A DNA stretch of 64,000 nt from Nocardiopsis alba DSM 43377 (GTDB lineage: Bacteria > Actinomycetota > Actinomycetes > Streptosporangiales > Streptosporangiaceae). The stretch covers positions 434,001-498,000 of the forward strand of contig NZ_ANAC01000010.1 of assembly GCF_000341225.1 (NCBI RefSeq), written 5' to 3'. Both the position numbers and the translations under genes were made by a program. How positions within the stretch are numbered: position 1 is the stretch's first letter; each line of letters opens with the position of its first letter. This document shows, one piece after another, positions 9,454 through 18,265 of this stretch. The notes beneath the pieces were generated by a model. The model ran no database searches. It was not told the origin of the DNA and saw only the letters and a program-made list of their open reading frames with translations.

Positions 9454-9694
9454 CGTGCTCCGTTCGACAGGGGTCGGGTCAGGGTCGTGCGCGCCGGTGA
9501 GGGCGCCGCCCGCCGTGGCCTCGGGCGCACGGCATCCTTCATCATCCCATGGCGCCCGGACCGCCCTCACCGGATGTTTCCGGGAGGGGTACGGCAGTAT
9601 GGGCGCGACAAGCGGATGTCGACGTCCAGGTTATGCGAACCGGCGACGGGAACGGGCCCGCCGGTGCCTTGGGAGAGCGGGTGACGTACGGGTG

Positions 9695-10672
9695 ATGTGG
9701 TTTCTGAAACGGTTGATCGCCGGAGTGGCGGCGGTCCTGGTTCTGGTGGTGGCCGCGGGAGCGCTGCTGAGCCATCAGTACTCGGGGACGCCGCTGCCCT
9801 GGGCGGCCTCCCAGCAGACGGACGCGGCCTGGGTCGGTTCCTGGGAGGACACCGAGAGCCTCGCGGCGCTCCTGGACACCGGTGGTGTGGACACCCTGTA
9901 CGTGTACGCGGGCGACGTGGCCGACGACGGGACCGTCGAACGCGTTCCGGAGACCGACGCCCTGCTGTCCTGGCTGGACGCGCGCCATCCCGACGTGCGC
10001 CCGCTGGCCTGGCTCCGGTACGTGGAGACCGGCTCGTCCCTGATCCGCGACCGGTTCCCCGCCGAGGCGCGGGAGATTCTGGCCCCTCGCGTGGCCGAGG
10101 TGGTCGAGGACGGCTTCGCCGGCGCGCACCTGGAGATCCGCCCGGTGACGGTCAACGATCCGTCGATCCCCACCCTGATGGAGATGGTCCGCGAGGAACT
10201 GGGCGAGGAGCCGGTGCTGTCGCTTCAGGCCCAGCACGTGGAGCTGCTGCCCGGTGGCCGCATGCCGTCCTTCATCGCCGGCGGCGAGGAGAAGTACTGG
10301 TCCAAGGGCTATCTGGAACGGGTCTCGCGGCACGCCGACGAGGTCGTCCTTCCCGGTGTGGACGCGAACATGCCCACCGGCGGTATGTACGGCGGTTTCA
10401 TGGTGCGCCAGGTGACCGAGTCGGTGGCGGCGCTCCAGGGCCGGGAGGACCTGACCCTGCGGTTCGGCGTTCCCACCTACGAGAACGAGGAGTGGGGACC
10501 CGCGAGCTCCGAGGAGAACGCCATGACCGCGATCGCCGGCGTACGGCTGGGACTCTCCGAGGCCGAACCCCCCGAGGAGATGGGCCGGGGCGTGGCCCTC
10601 TATCTGGCGGACGAGGCCGACGAGGACGACCTGGAGGCCTACCGGAACGGTTGGTTGTCCCTGGCTCCGTGA
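9695..10672 (+). CDS. Unrecognised membrane-anchored protein with TIM-barrel-like pattern
   Basis: About 325 residues. One N-terminal membrane segment (FLKRLIAGVAAVLVLVVAAGALL, ~3-25) is followed by an extracytoplasmic domain. The domain alternates short beta-like strands and helices: VDTLYVYAG, RPLAWLRY, GAHLEIRPV, PVLSLQAQ, DEVVLPGVD, LRFGVPTYE, GVALYLA. This resembles the (beta/alpha)8 barrels of glycoside-hydrolase-like proteins, with the Glu of HLEIRP placed where a catalytic acid often sits. I do not recognise the family and this reading is inference. The start is ATG 9695, with GTG 9692 as an alternative. It lies between lepA and rpsT and is transcribed with the latter's strand. Function unknown. 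Confidence 0.7.
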   Translation: MWFLKRLIAGVAAVLVLVVAAGALLSHQYSGTPLPWAASQQTDAAWVGSWEDTESLAALLDTGGVDTLYVYAGDVADDGTVERVPETDALLSWLDARHPDVRPLAWLRYVETGSSLIRDRFPAEAREILAPRVAEVVEDGFAGAHLEIRPVTVNDPSIPTLMEMVREELGEEPVLSLQAQHVELLPGGRMPSFIAGGEEKYWSKGYLERVSRHADEVVLPGVDANMPTGGMYGGFMVRQVTESVAALQGREDLTLRFGVPTYENEEWGPASSEENAMTAIAGVRLGLSEAEPPEEMGRGVALYLADEADEDDLEAYRNGWLSLAP

Positions 10673-10726
10673 TCCGAGGTGGTCGACGCCTCGCGGTACG
10701 GGGCCCGAGTGGTCCGTCGAATGCGG

Positions 10727-10837
10727 CATACTGAGAAGTCCGTGTCTCGGACTTCCACGTTCGAATTTGAGCCCTGTGGACTCACACACCCTGCGTCGGC
10801 GCCCACGCGCGCCCCTCACGGATCGGCTGCCCGTGAG
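10727..10837 (+). promoter_or_regulatory. rpsT promoter element and structured leader
   Basis: A -10-like CATACT (10727-10732) is followed at once by a perfect hairpin, GAAGTCCG (10735-10742) with CGGACTTC (10748-10755). A second hairpin pairs CTCACGG (10815-10821) with CCGTGAG (10831-10837). No clear -35 is seen. The implied leader is about 155 nt. Long leaders are common where ribosomal protein synthesis is feedback controlled; whether that holds here is inferred. Confidence 0.4.
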
Positions 10838-10892
10838 ATGAGCCGTCTGTTCGACCGACGCGATGATCAGAGCAACTGGAGCACGTTTTCGC

Positions 10893-11162
10893 ATGGCGAA
10901 CATCAAGTCGCAGAAGAAGCGCATTCGGCAGAACGAGAAGGCCCGTGTCCGTAACCAGGCCGTGCGCTCTTCCCTGAAGACGGCCGTTCGTAAGTTCCGC
11001 GAGGCCGCCGAGGCCGGGGACGTCGAGAAGGCCACCGTGGCGCAGCGCGAGGCCGCCCGCGCCCTGGACAAGGCGACCAGCAAGGGCGTCATCCACAAGA
11101 ACCAGGCCGCGAACCGCAAGAGCGCGATCGCCAAGCGCCTGCACTCGATCCAGTCCGCCTGA
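10893..11162 (+). CDS. rpsT: 30S ribosomal protein S20
   Basis: An 89-residue basic protein starting [21 protein letters not shown], the unmistakable S20 N-terminus. It binds 16S rRNA in the body of the small subunit. The ATG at 10893 is preceded by GGAG at 10878-10881. It follows a roughly 220-bp spacer with two hairpins and is closed by its own terminator at 11186-11219, so it is probably monocistronic. Confidence 0.97.
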   Translation: MANIKSQKKRIRQNEKARVRNQAVRSSLKTAVRKFREAAEAGDVEKATVAQREAARALDKATSKGVIHKNQAANRKSAIAKRLHSIQSA

Positions 11163-11185
11163 GGACCGAGCGATCCGAGCTTCAC

Positions 11186-11219
11186 AGGGCCCGGTCTCCC
11201 CACGGGGAGGCCGGGCCCT
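11186..11219 (+). terminator. Terminator of rpsT
   Basis: AGGGCCCGG (11186-11194) pairs with CCGGGCCCT (11211-11219), with an inner CTCCCC/GGGGAG extension. The strong GC stem lies 23 bases after the rpsT stop. Confidence 0.85.
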
Positions 11220-11329
11220 CGTGTTCCCCCGCTCGGGGAGAACCCGGTCGACGGTCTCGGCCCGGTGAGTTGTCCACAGGGAGGAATCGGCCGGTGACAG
11301 AGGCGGACTCCGCTCTCTAGCGTTGTTCC

Positions 11330-13456
11330 ATGACCGTTCCGCGCCGGTCACGGCGCCGTCCCTCCGTGCCGTCCCCCGAGGAACGTCTCCGTTCTCTCGG
11401 TCTGCGCCCGCCTCCGCACTCCCCACGTCCACGCGCTCTCCCGTGCCCACCCTCCCCCGCCCGGTCCGGGGCCGGTGTGCCGTGCGCCCCCTACTCCCTT
11501 CCGGGGACCACCTCCCCCTATCGGCCGTCGCCGGGTCACGAGGACGATCCACCAGGGCGTCTCGACGGCCTCGTCACCGAGAGGCACCCGGTCTCCGAGC
11601 CGCGCGAAGGTCGCGCTCCCCGGCCCGAGGGCGCGCTTCCGGACGAGGGGGCCCGGATCGAGGGCCTCCCGGGCGAGATCCCCACCCCGCGTCCCGAGGG
11701 CGGGCCCTCGGGCACGCCCGGCCCCTCCCCCGAGCCCTCCTCCACCGACCCCCGCGAGTCCCCTGAGGCCGCCCCGCGGGGCTCGGAGGTCATCGAGGAG
11801 CCCATCACCGAGAGGCTCACCCCCGGACCCTCGAACGACCACCCGCCCCGCACCCGAGCGACGCATCCGCACCGGGGGACTCCACCCCTCGAACGCCCCA
11901 CCGACCGACGGACCACCTCCCCCGGTACGGAGGTCCCCGAAGAACCCACCACCGAGAGGCTCCTCCTCGCCCCACGTCCCGGCCCCACGAACGACCTGCC
12001 GGTCCATCCTGAAGGGACACGCCCGCACCGGGGACGCCCCCTCCTCGGAGGGTCCCTCGACCGACGACACGAGAACCGGCGGGCCGCCTCCCACACCCCG
12101 GAGTGCCTCGAAGAACCCACCACGGAGAGGCTCTCCCTCTCTCCGAGGCCCGGACCGTGCGGGGACCGTGTCCCCCACGACGCGCGCCGGAAGACCATCG
12201 GTCACCGCCCCATCACCCGCCCGCGAGCACGACCGAGGAAAGAACACCGTCGGGAGACCCCGTCCGACCTCCCCGCCCCGGAGAGGCCGTCTCCGTCACC
12301 GGGGCGCGGGCCCACGAACGGTCACCCGGCCCTTCCTCGTCCTCGGGAGGGCGGTGAGACCGCCCTTCACTCTCGGGAGGGGCTCGACGCCGCCACCGAG
12401 AGGCTCACCCTCGCCCCGACCCGTGCCACGCCCGGGGACCGCGTACCGCATACCGGGCACCACACCGTCGGAGACCTCCCCCCGTTTCAAGGTCCGAAGC
12501 CCTCCACCTGGGAGAGGCCCCGCACCTCATCGCCCTCCGAGCCCCGCGAGAAGGGCGGGCCCGCACCCTCTCCAGAGGGGGTCTCCACCGGGGAGGCCGA
12601 TCCGGCCGAGGGGCGTCCTCCCTCCCCCGAGAGCGCGGAACCTCGACGAAGGGGGCGCCGGCCTGAGGATTCCCGTCGTGATCCGGCGGAGGAGACCGGG
12701 ACTCGACTCTCCGAGGAGCTCCCCTCCCCCTCGGCCGACCGGCCCCCGGACGTCTCTCCCGACCGCTCTCTCCCGGGGTACACCGAACTCCTCCCCGACG
12801 AGCCCGGCTCCCTCCTGGATCGACTGACCCGTGGCCGGTTCGGTGAACTCGCTCCCCCGCGCCGTTCGGTGACGGTGTTGCTGGTGCTGGGCGCGGTGGC
12901 GGTGGTGATCGCCTTCCTGACACTGCGCGAAACCCCTCGGGAGGTACCCGAACTCGAACCGGTCTCCCGGGCCTCGGCGGAGGAGCTCGAAGCGGTCCCC
13001 GAGGGCGGATCCCCCTCCACCGCACCGGAGCCGGAGGGCGAGGTGGTGGTGCACGTCGGCGGCGAGGTGGCCGAACCCGGGCTGTACACCATGCCGGCGG
13101 GCTCCCGGGTGGCCGACGCCGTGGAGGAGGCCGGAGGCGCACGGGCCGACACCGACCTGGACCTGCTCAACCTGGCCCGTCCCCTGACGGACGGGGAGCG
13201 GATCCTGGTGGGGGTCGAGGAGGAGCACACCGTCGACGGGGCCTCCGGCGAGGCGGGAGGTCCGATCGACATCAACCGGGCGGGAGAAACGGAGCTGCGG
13301 ACCCTGCCGGGGATCGGTGAGAAACGGGCCCGGCAGATCCTCGCCCACCGTGAGGCCCTCGGCGGATCCTTCGGCTCGGTCGACGACCTGCTCGGGGTGG
13401 AGGGCATCGCGGAACGGACCCTGGAGAACCTGCGCCCCCACGTGACGGTGGGGTGA
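11330..13456 (+). CDS. comEA: ComEA-type DNA-binding protein with very long repetitive N-terminal region
   Basis: A 708-residue protein whose last ~200 residues are a normal ComEA. There is one membrane segment (SVTVLLVLGAVAVVIAFLTL, ~513-532), a SLBB domain (VVVHVGGEVAEPGLYTMPAG, ~570-630) and a tandem helix-hairpin-helix (IDINRAGETELRTLPGIGEKRARQI, ~645-708) that binds DNA. The first ~510 residues are Pro/Arg/Glu-rich, low in complexity, and contain degenerate repeats of EEPTTERL. Family members are usually 200-350 residues. The reading frame is unbroken from ATG 11330; a later start is possible, but no strong ribosome-binding site marks one. It pairs with comEC six bases downstream for DNA uptake across the membrane. 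Confidence 0.85.
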   Translation: MTVPRRSRRRPSVPSPEERLRSLGLRPPPHSPRPRALPCPPSPARSGAGVPCAPYSLPGTTSPYRPSPGHEDDPPGRLDGLVTERHPVSEPREGRAPRPEGALPDEGARIEGLPGEIPTPRPEGGPSGTPGPSPEPSSTDPRESPEAAPRGSEVIEEPITERLTPGPSNDHPPRTRATHPHRGTPPLERPTDRRTTSPGTEVPEEPTTERLLLAPRPGPTNDLPVHPEGTRPHRGRPLLGGSLDRRHENRRAASHTPECLEEPTTERLSLSPRPGPCGDRVPHDARRKTIGHRPITRPRARPRKEHRRETPSDLPAPERPSPSPGRGPTNGHPALPRPREGGETALHSREGLDAATERLTLAPTRATPGDRVPHTGHHTVGDLPPFQGPKPSTWERPRTSSPSEPREKGGPAPSPEGVSTGEADPAEGRPPSPESAEPRRRGRRPEDSRRDPAEETGTRLSEELPSPSADRPPDVSPDRSLPGYTELLPDEPGSLLDRLTRGRFGELAPPRRSVTVLLVLGAVAVVIAFLTLRETPREVPELEPVSRASAEELEAVPEGGSPSTAPEPEGEVVVHVGGEVAEPGLYTMPAGSRVADAVEEAGGARADTDLDLLNLARPLTDGERILVGVEEEHTVDGASGEAGGPIDINRAGETELRTLPGIGEKRARQILAHREALGGSFGSVDDLLGVEGIAERTLENLRPHVTVG
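11571..12406 (+). repeat. Degenerate coding repeats in the comEA N-terminal region
   Basis: Copies of a core encoding EEP(T/I)TERL occur at 11795-11818, 11939-11962 and 12110-12133. A shorter copy (AATERL) is at 12389-12406 and a more diverged one (VTERH) near 11571. The first two spacings are 144 and 171 bases. Between cores the recurring text is PRPGPxND followed by HRG and Pro/Arg stretches. The repeats stay in frame, which argues for selection on the protein. Confidence 0.65.
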
Positions 13457-13462
13457 GCCGCC

Positions 13463-15811
13463 GTGACGACCTGGTTGGGGACCGATGGTCACGGACTCGA
13501 CCGGCCGCCCGACCTCCGGTTGTTCGCCCCGGCCGCGGGCGCGTGGGCGGCCGCCCTGGCCGCGTTGGCCGTCCCCGCGTGGTGGGCCTGGGCCGGTGCG
13601 GGGACGGCCGCTCTCCTGGCCGCCGCCCTGTTCCTGTGGGGACGTCCTCCCTCGGTCTTCGGGCGGACGGTGGAGTCCCTGGCCCTGGCCGGAGCGGCGA
13701 CCCTGGTCTGCGCGGCGACGGTGGCGGCGGTGGCCGGGTTCCACACGCACCGCACGGCGATGAGCGCGGCCTCGGAGGCGGCCGACCGGGGCGGGGAAAG
13801 GGCGTTCGGCGCGGTCGTGACGGTCGACCCGCGTTCTCGTGCGGGGATGCCCCGCCCCGGGCGCGCGGAGTGGGTGGTCCGGGCCCGCACCCTGTGGGTG
13901 GACGCGGAGGGCGGGATCCGCACCTCGGAGGTACCGGTGGTGGTGTTGGCCTCCGGTGAGGCGTGGGGCGACCTGTTGCCGGGGCAGACCTTCACCGCCC
14001 GGGGCGCCTTCCTCTCCGTCGAGGACGACCCGCTGACCGCCGCGCTGGTCTCGGTCCGGGGCCCTCCGGAGGAGGTGGGCGAGCCCGGCCGCGCACAGGT
14101 CTTCGCGGCCGAGGTGCGGGCCGGTCTGCGCGAGGCGGCCGAGGGCCTGCCCTCCCCCGAGAGCGGGCTGCTGCCCGCCCTGATCGTCGGCGACGTATCG
14201 CGGTTGCCGGAGGAGACCGCCGAGGACTTCCGGGCCACCGGCATGACCCACCTGCTCACGGTTTCGGGCGCCAATCTGGCGATCCTGACCGGGTTCGTCC
14301 TGGCCGTGGCCCGCTGGTCCCGGGCCCCGACCTGGTGTTCGGTGGCGGGCGGGGCGGTGATGATCTGGCTGTTCGTCCTGGTGTGCCGGCCAGAGCCGAG
14401 CGTGGTGCGGGCGGCGTTCATGGGCTCCCTGGGGCTGTTGGCGTTGGCGACCGGAAGACCCGGGGCCGGGCTGGGCGCGCTGAGCGCCACGGTGGTGGGG
14501 GTGCTCTTCGTGGCCCCCGGGCTGGCCGCCTCCTACGGGTTCGCGCTGTCGGTCCTGGCCACCGCGGGCATCCTGCTGCTGGTCCCCTCGTGGACCCGGG
14601 CCTGGTCCCCGCCTCTGTCGCGGCCGGTGGCCGAGGCGGCGGCGATCGCGGTGGCCGCGCACGTGGCGGTCGCTCCGGTCCTGGTCCTGCTGTCCGGTGA
14701 GGTGTCCTGGGTGGCGGTTCCGGCCAATCTCCTGGCGGCCCCGGTGGTCGCGGGTGTGACCGTGGCGGGGGCCGCGGTGACGGTGGTGGCCTCGTTGTGG
14801 CCGGAGGCCGCCGCCGTCCTGGTGCACCTGCCGGGCCTGGGGGTGTCCTGGATCGCTCTGGTGGCGGAGACGGGCGCCCGGGTACCCCACGGTGCCCTGT
14901 CCTGGCGTTCGGACGTGACGGGAGCCGTGCTGTCGGCCCTGCTCATCGCGGCGTTCGTGGTGCTCAGGGGCGGGGTTCGTCGTGTGTTCGCCGCGGTGGT
15001 GGCGGCGGTACTGGTCCTGGGCGTGGCGACCCGGTGCGTACCGGGCGGCTGGCCCCCTCCGGGGTGGGTCCTGGTCGCCTGCGACGTGGGGCAGGGCGAC
15101 GCGTTCGTGGTCTCCACCGGCCCTGGGAGCGCGATGGTGTTCGATACGGGTGACGATCCGGATCTGGTGAACGGGTGTCTGGAGCGGCTGGGGGTGCGCG
15201 AGATCCCCCTGTTGGTACTCAGCCACGACCACGCCGACCACGTGGACGGCACCCCCGGGGTACTGCGACATCGTCGAGTGCTCTCGGCACTGGCCCCCGA
15301 GGGGTTCGAGGGCTCCTCCGTCGGCCGTCTGCTGGCGGCCGAGGGGGTGGAGATCGGGGCCGCCGTACGCGGGGCGACCTATCGGGTGGACGGGTGGACG
15401 CTGCGAGTGCTGTGGCCCCCGAGGGGGCACGTGGGGACGGTGAACGACGGGTCCGTTGTGGTCCGGGCGGACGGCACCCACCTGTCGGCGTTGTTCACCG
15501 GGGACATCGAGGAGCCGGCCCAGAGCGCGTTGACGCGTGGTCCCGATCGCGACCTGTTGGCGGTGACGGTGTTGACCACCCCGCACCACGGGTCGAACAC
15601 TCAGGAGCCCGGCTTCATCGCGGCGGTCGACGCCGAGGTGGCGTTGACCTCCGTCGGGAGGGACAACGGCTACGGCCACCCCACGCCGTTCGCCCTGGGG
15701 TTGTTGGCGAGGACGGCGAGGGTGAGCGCCCGCACCGACCTCGACGGCGACGTGGCCGTGCTGGACTCCCCCGTACGGGTGGTCGCGCGCGGCCCCGCCC
15801 CCGAGGGATGA
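13463..15811 (+). CDS. comEC: ComEC/Rec2 DNA-uptake channel
   Basis: A 782-residue polytopic membrane protein. N-terminal membrane helices precede a beta domain (~100-200). The Competence domain follows (~225-520), including MTHLLTVSGANLAILTGF. A C-terminal metallo-beta-lactamase domain (~535-775) carries the HxHxDH motif LSHDHADHVDG (~587) and TTPHHGSNTQ. The start is GTG 13463, six bases after the comEA stop, so the two are co-transcribed. ComEC forms the inner-membrane channel for single-stranded DNA and the MBL domain probably degrades the other strand. Natural competence is rarely shown in actinomycetes although these genes are widespread. Confidence 0.93.
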   Translation: MTTWLGTDGHGLDRPPDLRLFAPAAGAWAAALAALAVPAWWAWAGAGTAALLAAALFLWGRPPSVFGRTVESLALAGAATLVCAATVAAVAGFHTHRTAMSAASEAADRGGERAFGAVVTVDPRSRAGMPRPGRAEWVVRARTLWVDAEGGIRTSEVPVVVLASGEAWGDLLPGQTFTARGAFLSVEDDPLTAALVSVRGPPEEVGEPGRAQVFAAEVRAGLREAAEGLPSPESGLLPALIVGDVSRLPEETAEDFRATGMTHLLTVSGANLAILTGFVLAVARWSRAPTWCSVAGGAVMIWLFVLVCRPEPSVVRAAFMGSLGLLALATGRPGAGLGALSATVVGVLFVAPGLAASYGFALSVLATAGILLLVPSWTRAWSPPLSRPVAEAAAIAVAAHVAVAPVLVLLSGEVSWVAVPANLLAAPVVAGVTVAGAAVTVVASLWPEAAAVLVHLPGLGVSWIALVAETGARVPHGALSWRSDVTGAVLSALLIAAFVVLRGGVRRVFAAVVAAVLVLGVATRCVPGGWPPPGWVLVACDVGQGDAFVVSTGPGSAMVFDTGDDPDLVNGCLERLGVREIPLLVLSHDHADHVDGTPGVLRHRRVLSALAPEGFEGSSVGRLLAAEGVEIGAAVRGATYRVDGWTLRVLWPPRGHVGTVNDGSVVVRADGTHLSALFTGDIEEPAQSALTRGPDRDLLAVTVLTTPHHGSNTQEPGFIAAVDAEVALTSVGRDNGYGHPTPFALGLLARTARVSARTDLDGDVAVLDSPVRVVARGPAPEG

Positions 15812-15851
15812 ACCGCACCGGCCGGTCGGTGGGTCGTGGCATGCTCGTTGT

Positions 15852-16814
15852 ATGCCTGCACCCGCCCTCATCACGCTCATCGTCGGCGACGAGGAACTGC
15901 TCGTCGACCGGGCCGTGGCCGCCGTCGTCGCCTCGGCCCGGGAGGTCGACCCCGAGGTGGACGTCCACGACCTCGTGCCCGCCCAGGTGGGCCTGTCCAC
16001 CCTGGTGGAGGTCACCTCCCCGTCGCTGTTCGGCGACCGCCGGGTGGTCGTCCTGCGTTCCTCCCAGGACCTGACCAAGGACCTGGCCGCGACCGTCGTC
16101 GACTACCTCTCCTCCCCCGCCGACGACGTGAACCTGGTGTTGACCCACGCGGGCGGCGCCAAGGGCAAGGCCCTGCTCCAGGCCGCGACGAAGGCGGGGG
16201 CGCACAGGGTGGACTGCAAGGGCCCCACCAAGGGTCCCGAGCGGGTGGCGTTCGTCAAGGGCGAGTTCTCCGCCGCGGGCCGGCAGATCACCGGCGACGC
16301 GGCCCAGGCCCTGGTGGACGCGGTGGGCACCGAACTACGCGAGATCGCGGCGGCCTGCACCCAGTTGATCGCCGACACCGAGGGACGTGTGGACGCGACC
16401 GCGGTGGCCCGATACCACTCGGGTAAGGCGGAGGCCTCGGGGTTCACCGTGGCCGACCGGACCGTGGAGGGCCGGCTCCCCGAGGCCCTGGAACAGCTCC
16501 GCTGGTCGTTGGCGGTGGGCACCGCCCCGGTCCTGATCAACAGCGCCCTGGCCGGCGCGGTACGCGGGATCGCGGTGGCGGCGCAACCGCCCCGGGGGAT
16601 GAGCGAGGCGGACCTGGCCAAGCGGGCCAAGGTGCCGCCGTGGAAGATGCGCGGTCTGCGTCAGCAGGCGCGGGGTTGGAACGTCCGGGGGGTCACCCGG
16701 GCGATGGCGGTGGTGGCCGAGACCGACGCGCTCATCAAGGGCGGCGGCCGTGACCCCGAGTACGCGTTGGAGCGCGCGGTCATCGAGATCGCCCGGGCGC
16801 GCGGCATCCGCTGA
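15852..16814 (+). CDS. holA: DNA polymerase III delta subunit
   Basis: A 320-residue clamp-loader subunit beginning PAPALITLIVGDEELLVDRAV, typical of HolA. The C-terminal region has the delta collar helices (KRAKVPPWKMRGLRQQARGW, FTVADRTVEGRLPEALEQLRWSL). It opens the sliding clamp within the gamma/tau complex. The ATG at 15852 lies 40 bases after comEC, so it may read through from the com operon. Its 3' end faces the amidohydrolase with a 20-base gap and no obvious terminator. Confidence 0.93.
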   Translation: MPAPALITLIVGDEELLVDRAVAAVVASAREVDPEVDVHDLVPAQVGLSTLVEVTSPSLFGDRRVVVLRSSQDLTKDLAATVVDYLSSPADDVNLVLTHAGGAKGKALLQAATKAGAHRVDCKGPTKGPERVAFVKGEFSAAGRQITGDAAQALVDAVGTELREIAAACTQLIADTEGRVDATAVARYHSGKAEASGFTVADRTVEGRLPEALEQLRWSLAVGTAPVLINSALAGAVRGIAVAAQPPRGMSEADLAKRAKVPPWKMRGLRQQARGWNVRGVTRAMAVVAETDALIKGGGRDPEYALERAVIEIARARGIR

Positions 16815-16834
16815 GCCCGCCGGTCCCGGAGCGG

Positions 16835-18043
16835 TCAGCGGATGGTCCGTCCGCCCTGCCAGACGCGCAGGGTGCTCAACCCCATGGACCAGGCGAAGGC
16901 CCCTTCGTGGTCGGCGTCCCACTGGACGAGATCGGCGAGACGCCCGGGGGCGATGAGTCCCCGGTCGTCGAGCCCCAAGGCGTGCGCGCCGCCCACCGTG
17001 GCGGCGTTGAGCGCCTCCTGGACGGTCATCTCGAACATGGCGACGGCCAGGGAGATCACCAGGGGCATGGACGTGGTGCCGGCCTGCCCCGGGTTATGGT
17101 CGGTGCCCAGACCCACCGGGACTCCGTGGTCGAGCAGGGAGCGCACCGGCGGGGTGCGCCGTTCGTGCAGGGCCGTGGTGGGGCAGGCCACGACCGGGGT
17201 ACGGGTGGCGGCCAGGGCCAGCAGGTCCTCGTCGTCGGCCTCGTGGAGCAGGTCGACGGAGTCGCATCCGAGCTCGGCGGCCATGCGGACGGCTCCGTGG
17301 CGCGGACGTGAGCAGGCGTGCAGAGTGGTGCGCAGCCCCACCGACCGGCCCACGCTCAGCAGCATGTGGGCGTCCTCGGTGGTGAACTGTTGGTTGTCGC
17401 AGTAGATGTCCACCCCGTCGGCGCCGACCATGGCGGCGTCGCCGAGCCAGGAGGCCACGGTGCTCACGTACTCCTGGGGGCGGCCGAAGAACTCCGGGGG
17501 CACCCCGTGCGCGGGGAAGAAGGTGACGTGCAGGCGCGGCATCCCGGGTTCCTCCTCCAGGGAGCGCAGCAGTCGCACGTCGGCGAGTTCGCCGTCCCGG
17601 GTGAGGTGGTAGCCGGTCTTGGCCTCCACGGTGGTGCTGCCGGACAGCACCCAGTGGCGCAGGCGTTCGCGTACCGCGTTGCACAGGGTCCAGGGGTCGG
17701 TCCCGCGGGTGATGGTGACGGTGGTGGACACCCCTCCGCCCGCCGCGAAGATGTCGGCTCGGGTGGCGCCCTTGGCCCACATGTTGACCTCGGCGTAGCG
17801 GTCGCCCGCGTAGACCGGGTGACAGTGGGCGTCGACCAGGCCCGGTGTGACGAGCCCGCCGCCGATATTGACGATCTCGTCGACCTCGGTGAGGTCCTCC
17901 ATCACCCCGGGGATGCGCTGGGGGAGGTCGGCCGCCGGTCCGACCCAGGCAATCCTGTCGTCATCGATGAGGACGGCCGCGTGGGTGATCAGCTCATGGC
18001 CCGTCCAGAGACGGCCGATGTTGGTGAGGAGTACTGCCGGCAT
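16835..18043 (-). CDS. Amidohydrolase related to imidazolonepropionase (HutI-like)
   Basis: A 402-residue metal-dependent hydrolase. The amidohydrolase motifs are present: VDAHCHPVYAGDR (metal-binding HxH plus the HutI-type AGDR), VEAKTGYH, LHACS and the C-terminal GLGTDHNPG containing the metal Asp. The pattern matches imidazolonepropionase (EC 3.5.2.7, histidine degradation), but several positions differ and no other hut gene is nearby. It may therefore act on another cyclic amide. The ATG at 18043 is preceded by GAGGG. A 66-codon ORF ends 21 bases upstream on the same strand. Confidence 0.8.
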   Translation of the reverse strand: MPAVLLTNIGRLWTGHELITHAAVLIDDDRIAWVGPAADLPQRIPGVMEDLTEVDEIVNIGGGLVTPGLVDAHCHPVYAGDRYAEVNMWAKGATRADIFAAGGGVSTTVTITRGTDPWTLCNAVRERLRHWVLSGSTTVEAKTGYHLTRDGELADVRLLRSLEEEPGMPRLHVTFFPAHGVPPEFFGRPQEYVSTVASWLGDAAMVGADGVDIYCDNQQFTTEDAHMLLSVGRSVGLRTTLHACSRPRHGAVRMAAELGCDSVDLLHEADDEDLLALAATRTPVVACPTTALHERRTPPVRSLLDHGVPVGLGTDHNPGQAGTTSMPLVISLAVAMFEMTVQEALNAATVGGAHALGLDDRGLIAPGRLADLVQWDADHEGAFAWSMGLSTLRVWQGGRTIR

Positions 18044-18064
18044 GGGGTGGTCCGCCCTCGCCGG

Positions 18065-18265
18065 TCAGTTCCGGCCGAGAGCGCACGGAACGGGGGCGTG
18101 GGGTACGCGGGCGGGCATGGCGACCTCGATATCTGGATGCGGTTCCGGCAGGGCCGTGGACGGCTCGGGGCCGACTCGCGGTGCCGTGACGGTGGGGGTT
18201 CGACCGTCGGGGGACGGCGACCTCTGCCGGCCGGTGATCCAAAACCGTAGTCCATCCGTCGACAT
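18065..18265 (-). CDS. Candidate small protein upstream of the amidohydrolase
   Basis: An open frame of 66 codons starting MSTDGLRFWITGRQRSPSPD, preceded by a good ribosome-binding site (GGGGAGGTG, eight bases before the ATG). It ends 21 bases before the amidohydrolase start on the same strand, so the two could be co-translated. About three quarters of third positions are G or C, less than in neighbouring genes. The C-terminal half is Pro-rich, there is no cysteine pair and no membrane segment. No family is recognised. It could also be a 5' leader without a product. Confidence 0.35.
   Translation of the reverse strand: MSTDGLRFWITGRQRSPSPDGRTPTVTAPRVGPEPSTALPEPHPDIEVAMPARVPHAPVPCALGRN

Noticed and set aside
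6676-9684. A 1002-codon plus-strand open frame spanning malG and lepA
   Set aside because: It is an alternative frame of malG followed by the antisense of lepA; both true genes are unambiguous.
11571-12406. CRISPR array or tandem DNA repeat
   Set aside because: The units are degenerate, unequally spaced (144, 171, ~280 bases) and keep the reading frame, so they are protein repeats.
12527-16078. A 1183-codon minus-strand open frame across comEA, comEC and holA
   Set aside because: It runs antisense to three recognisable genes. Its translation is Gly/Arg/His-rich without any domain, as expected from high-GC shadow frames.
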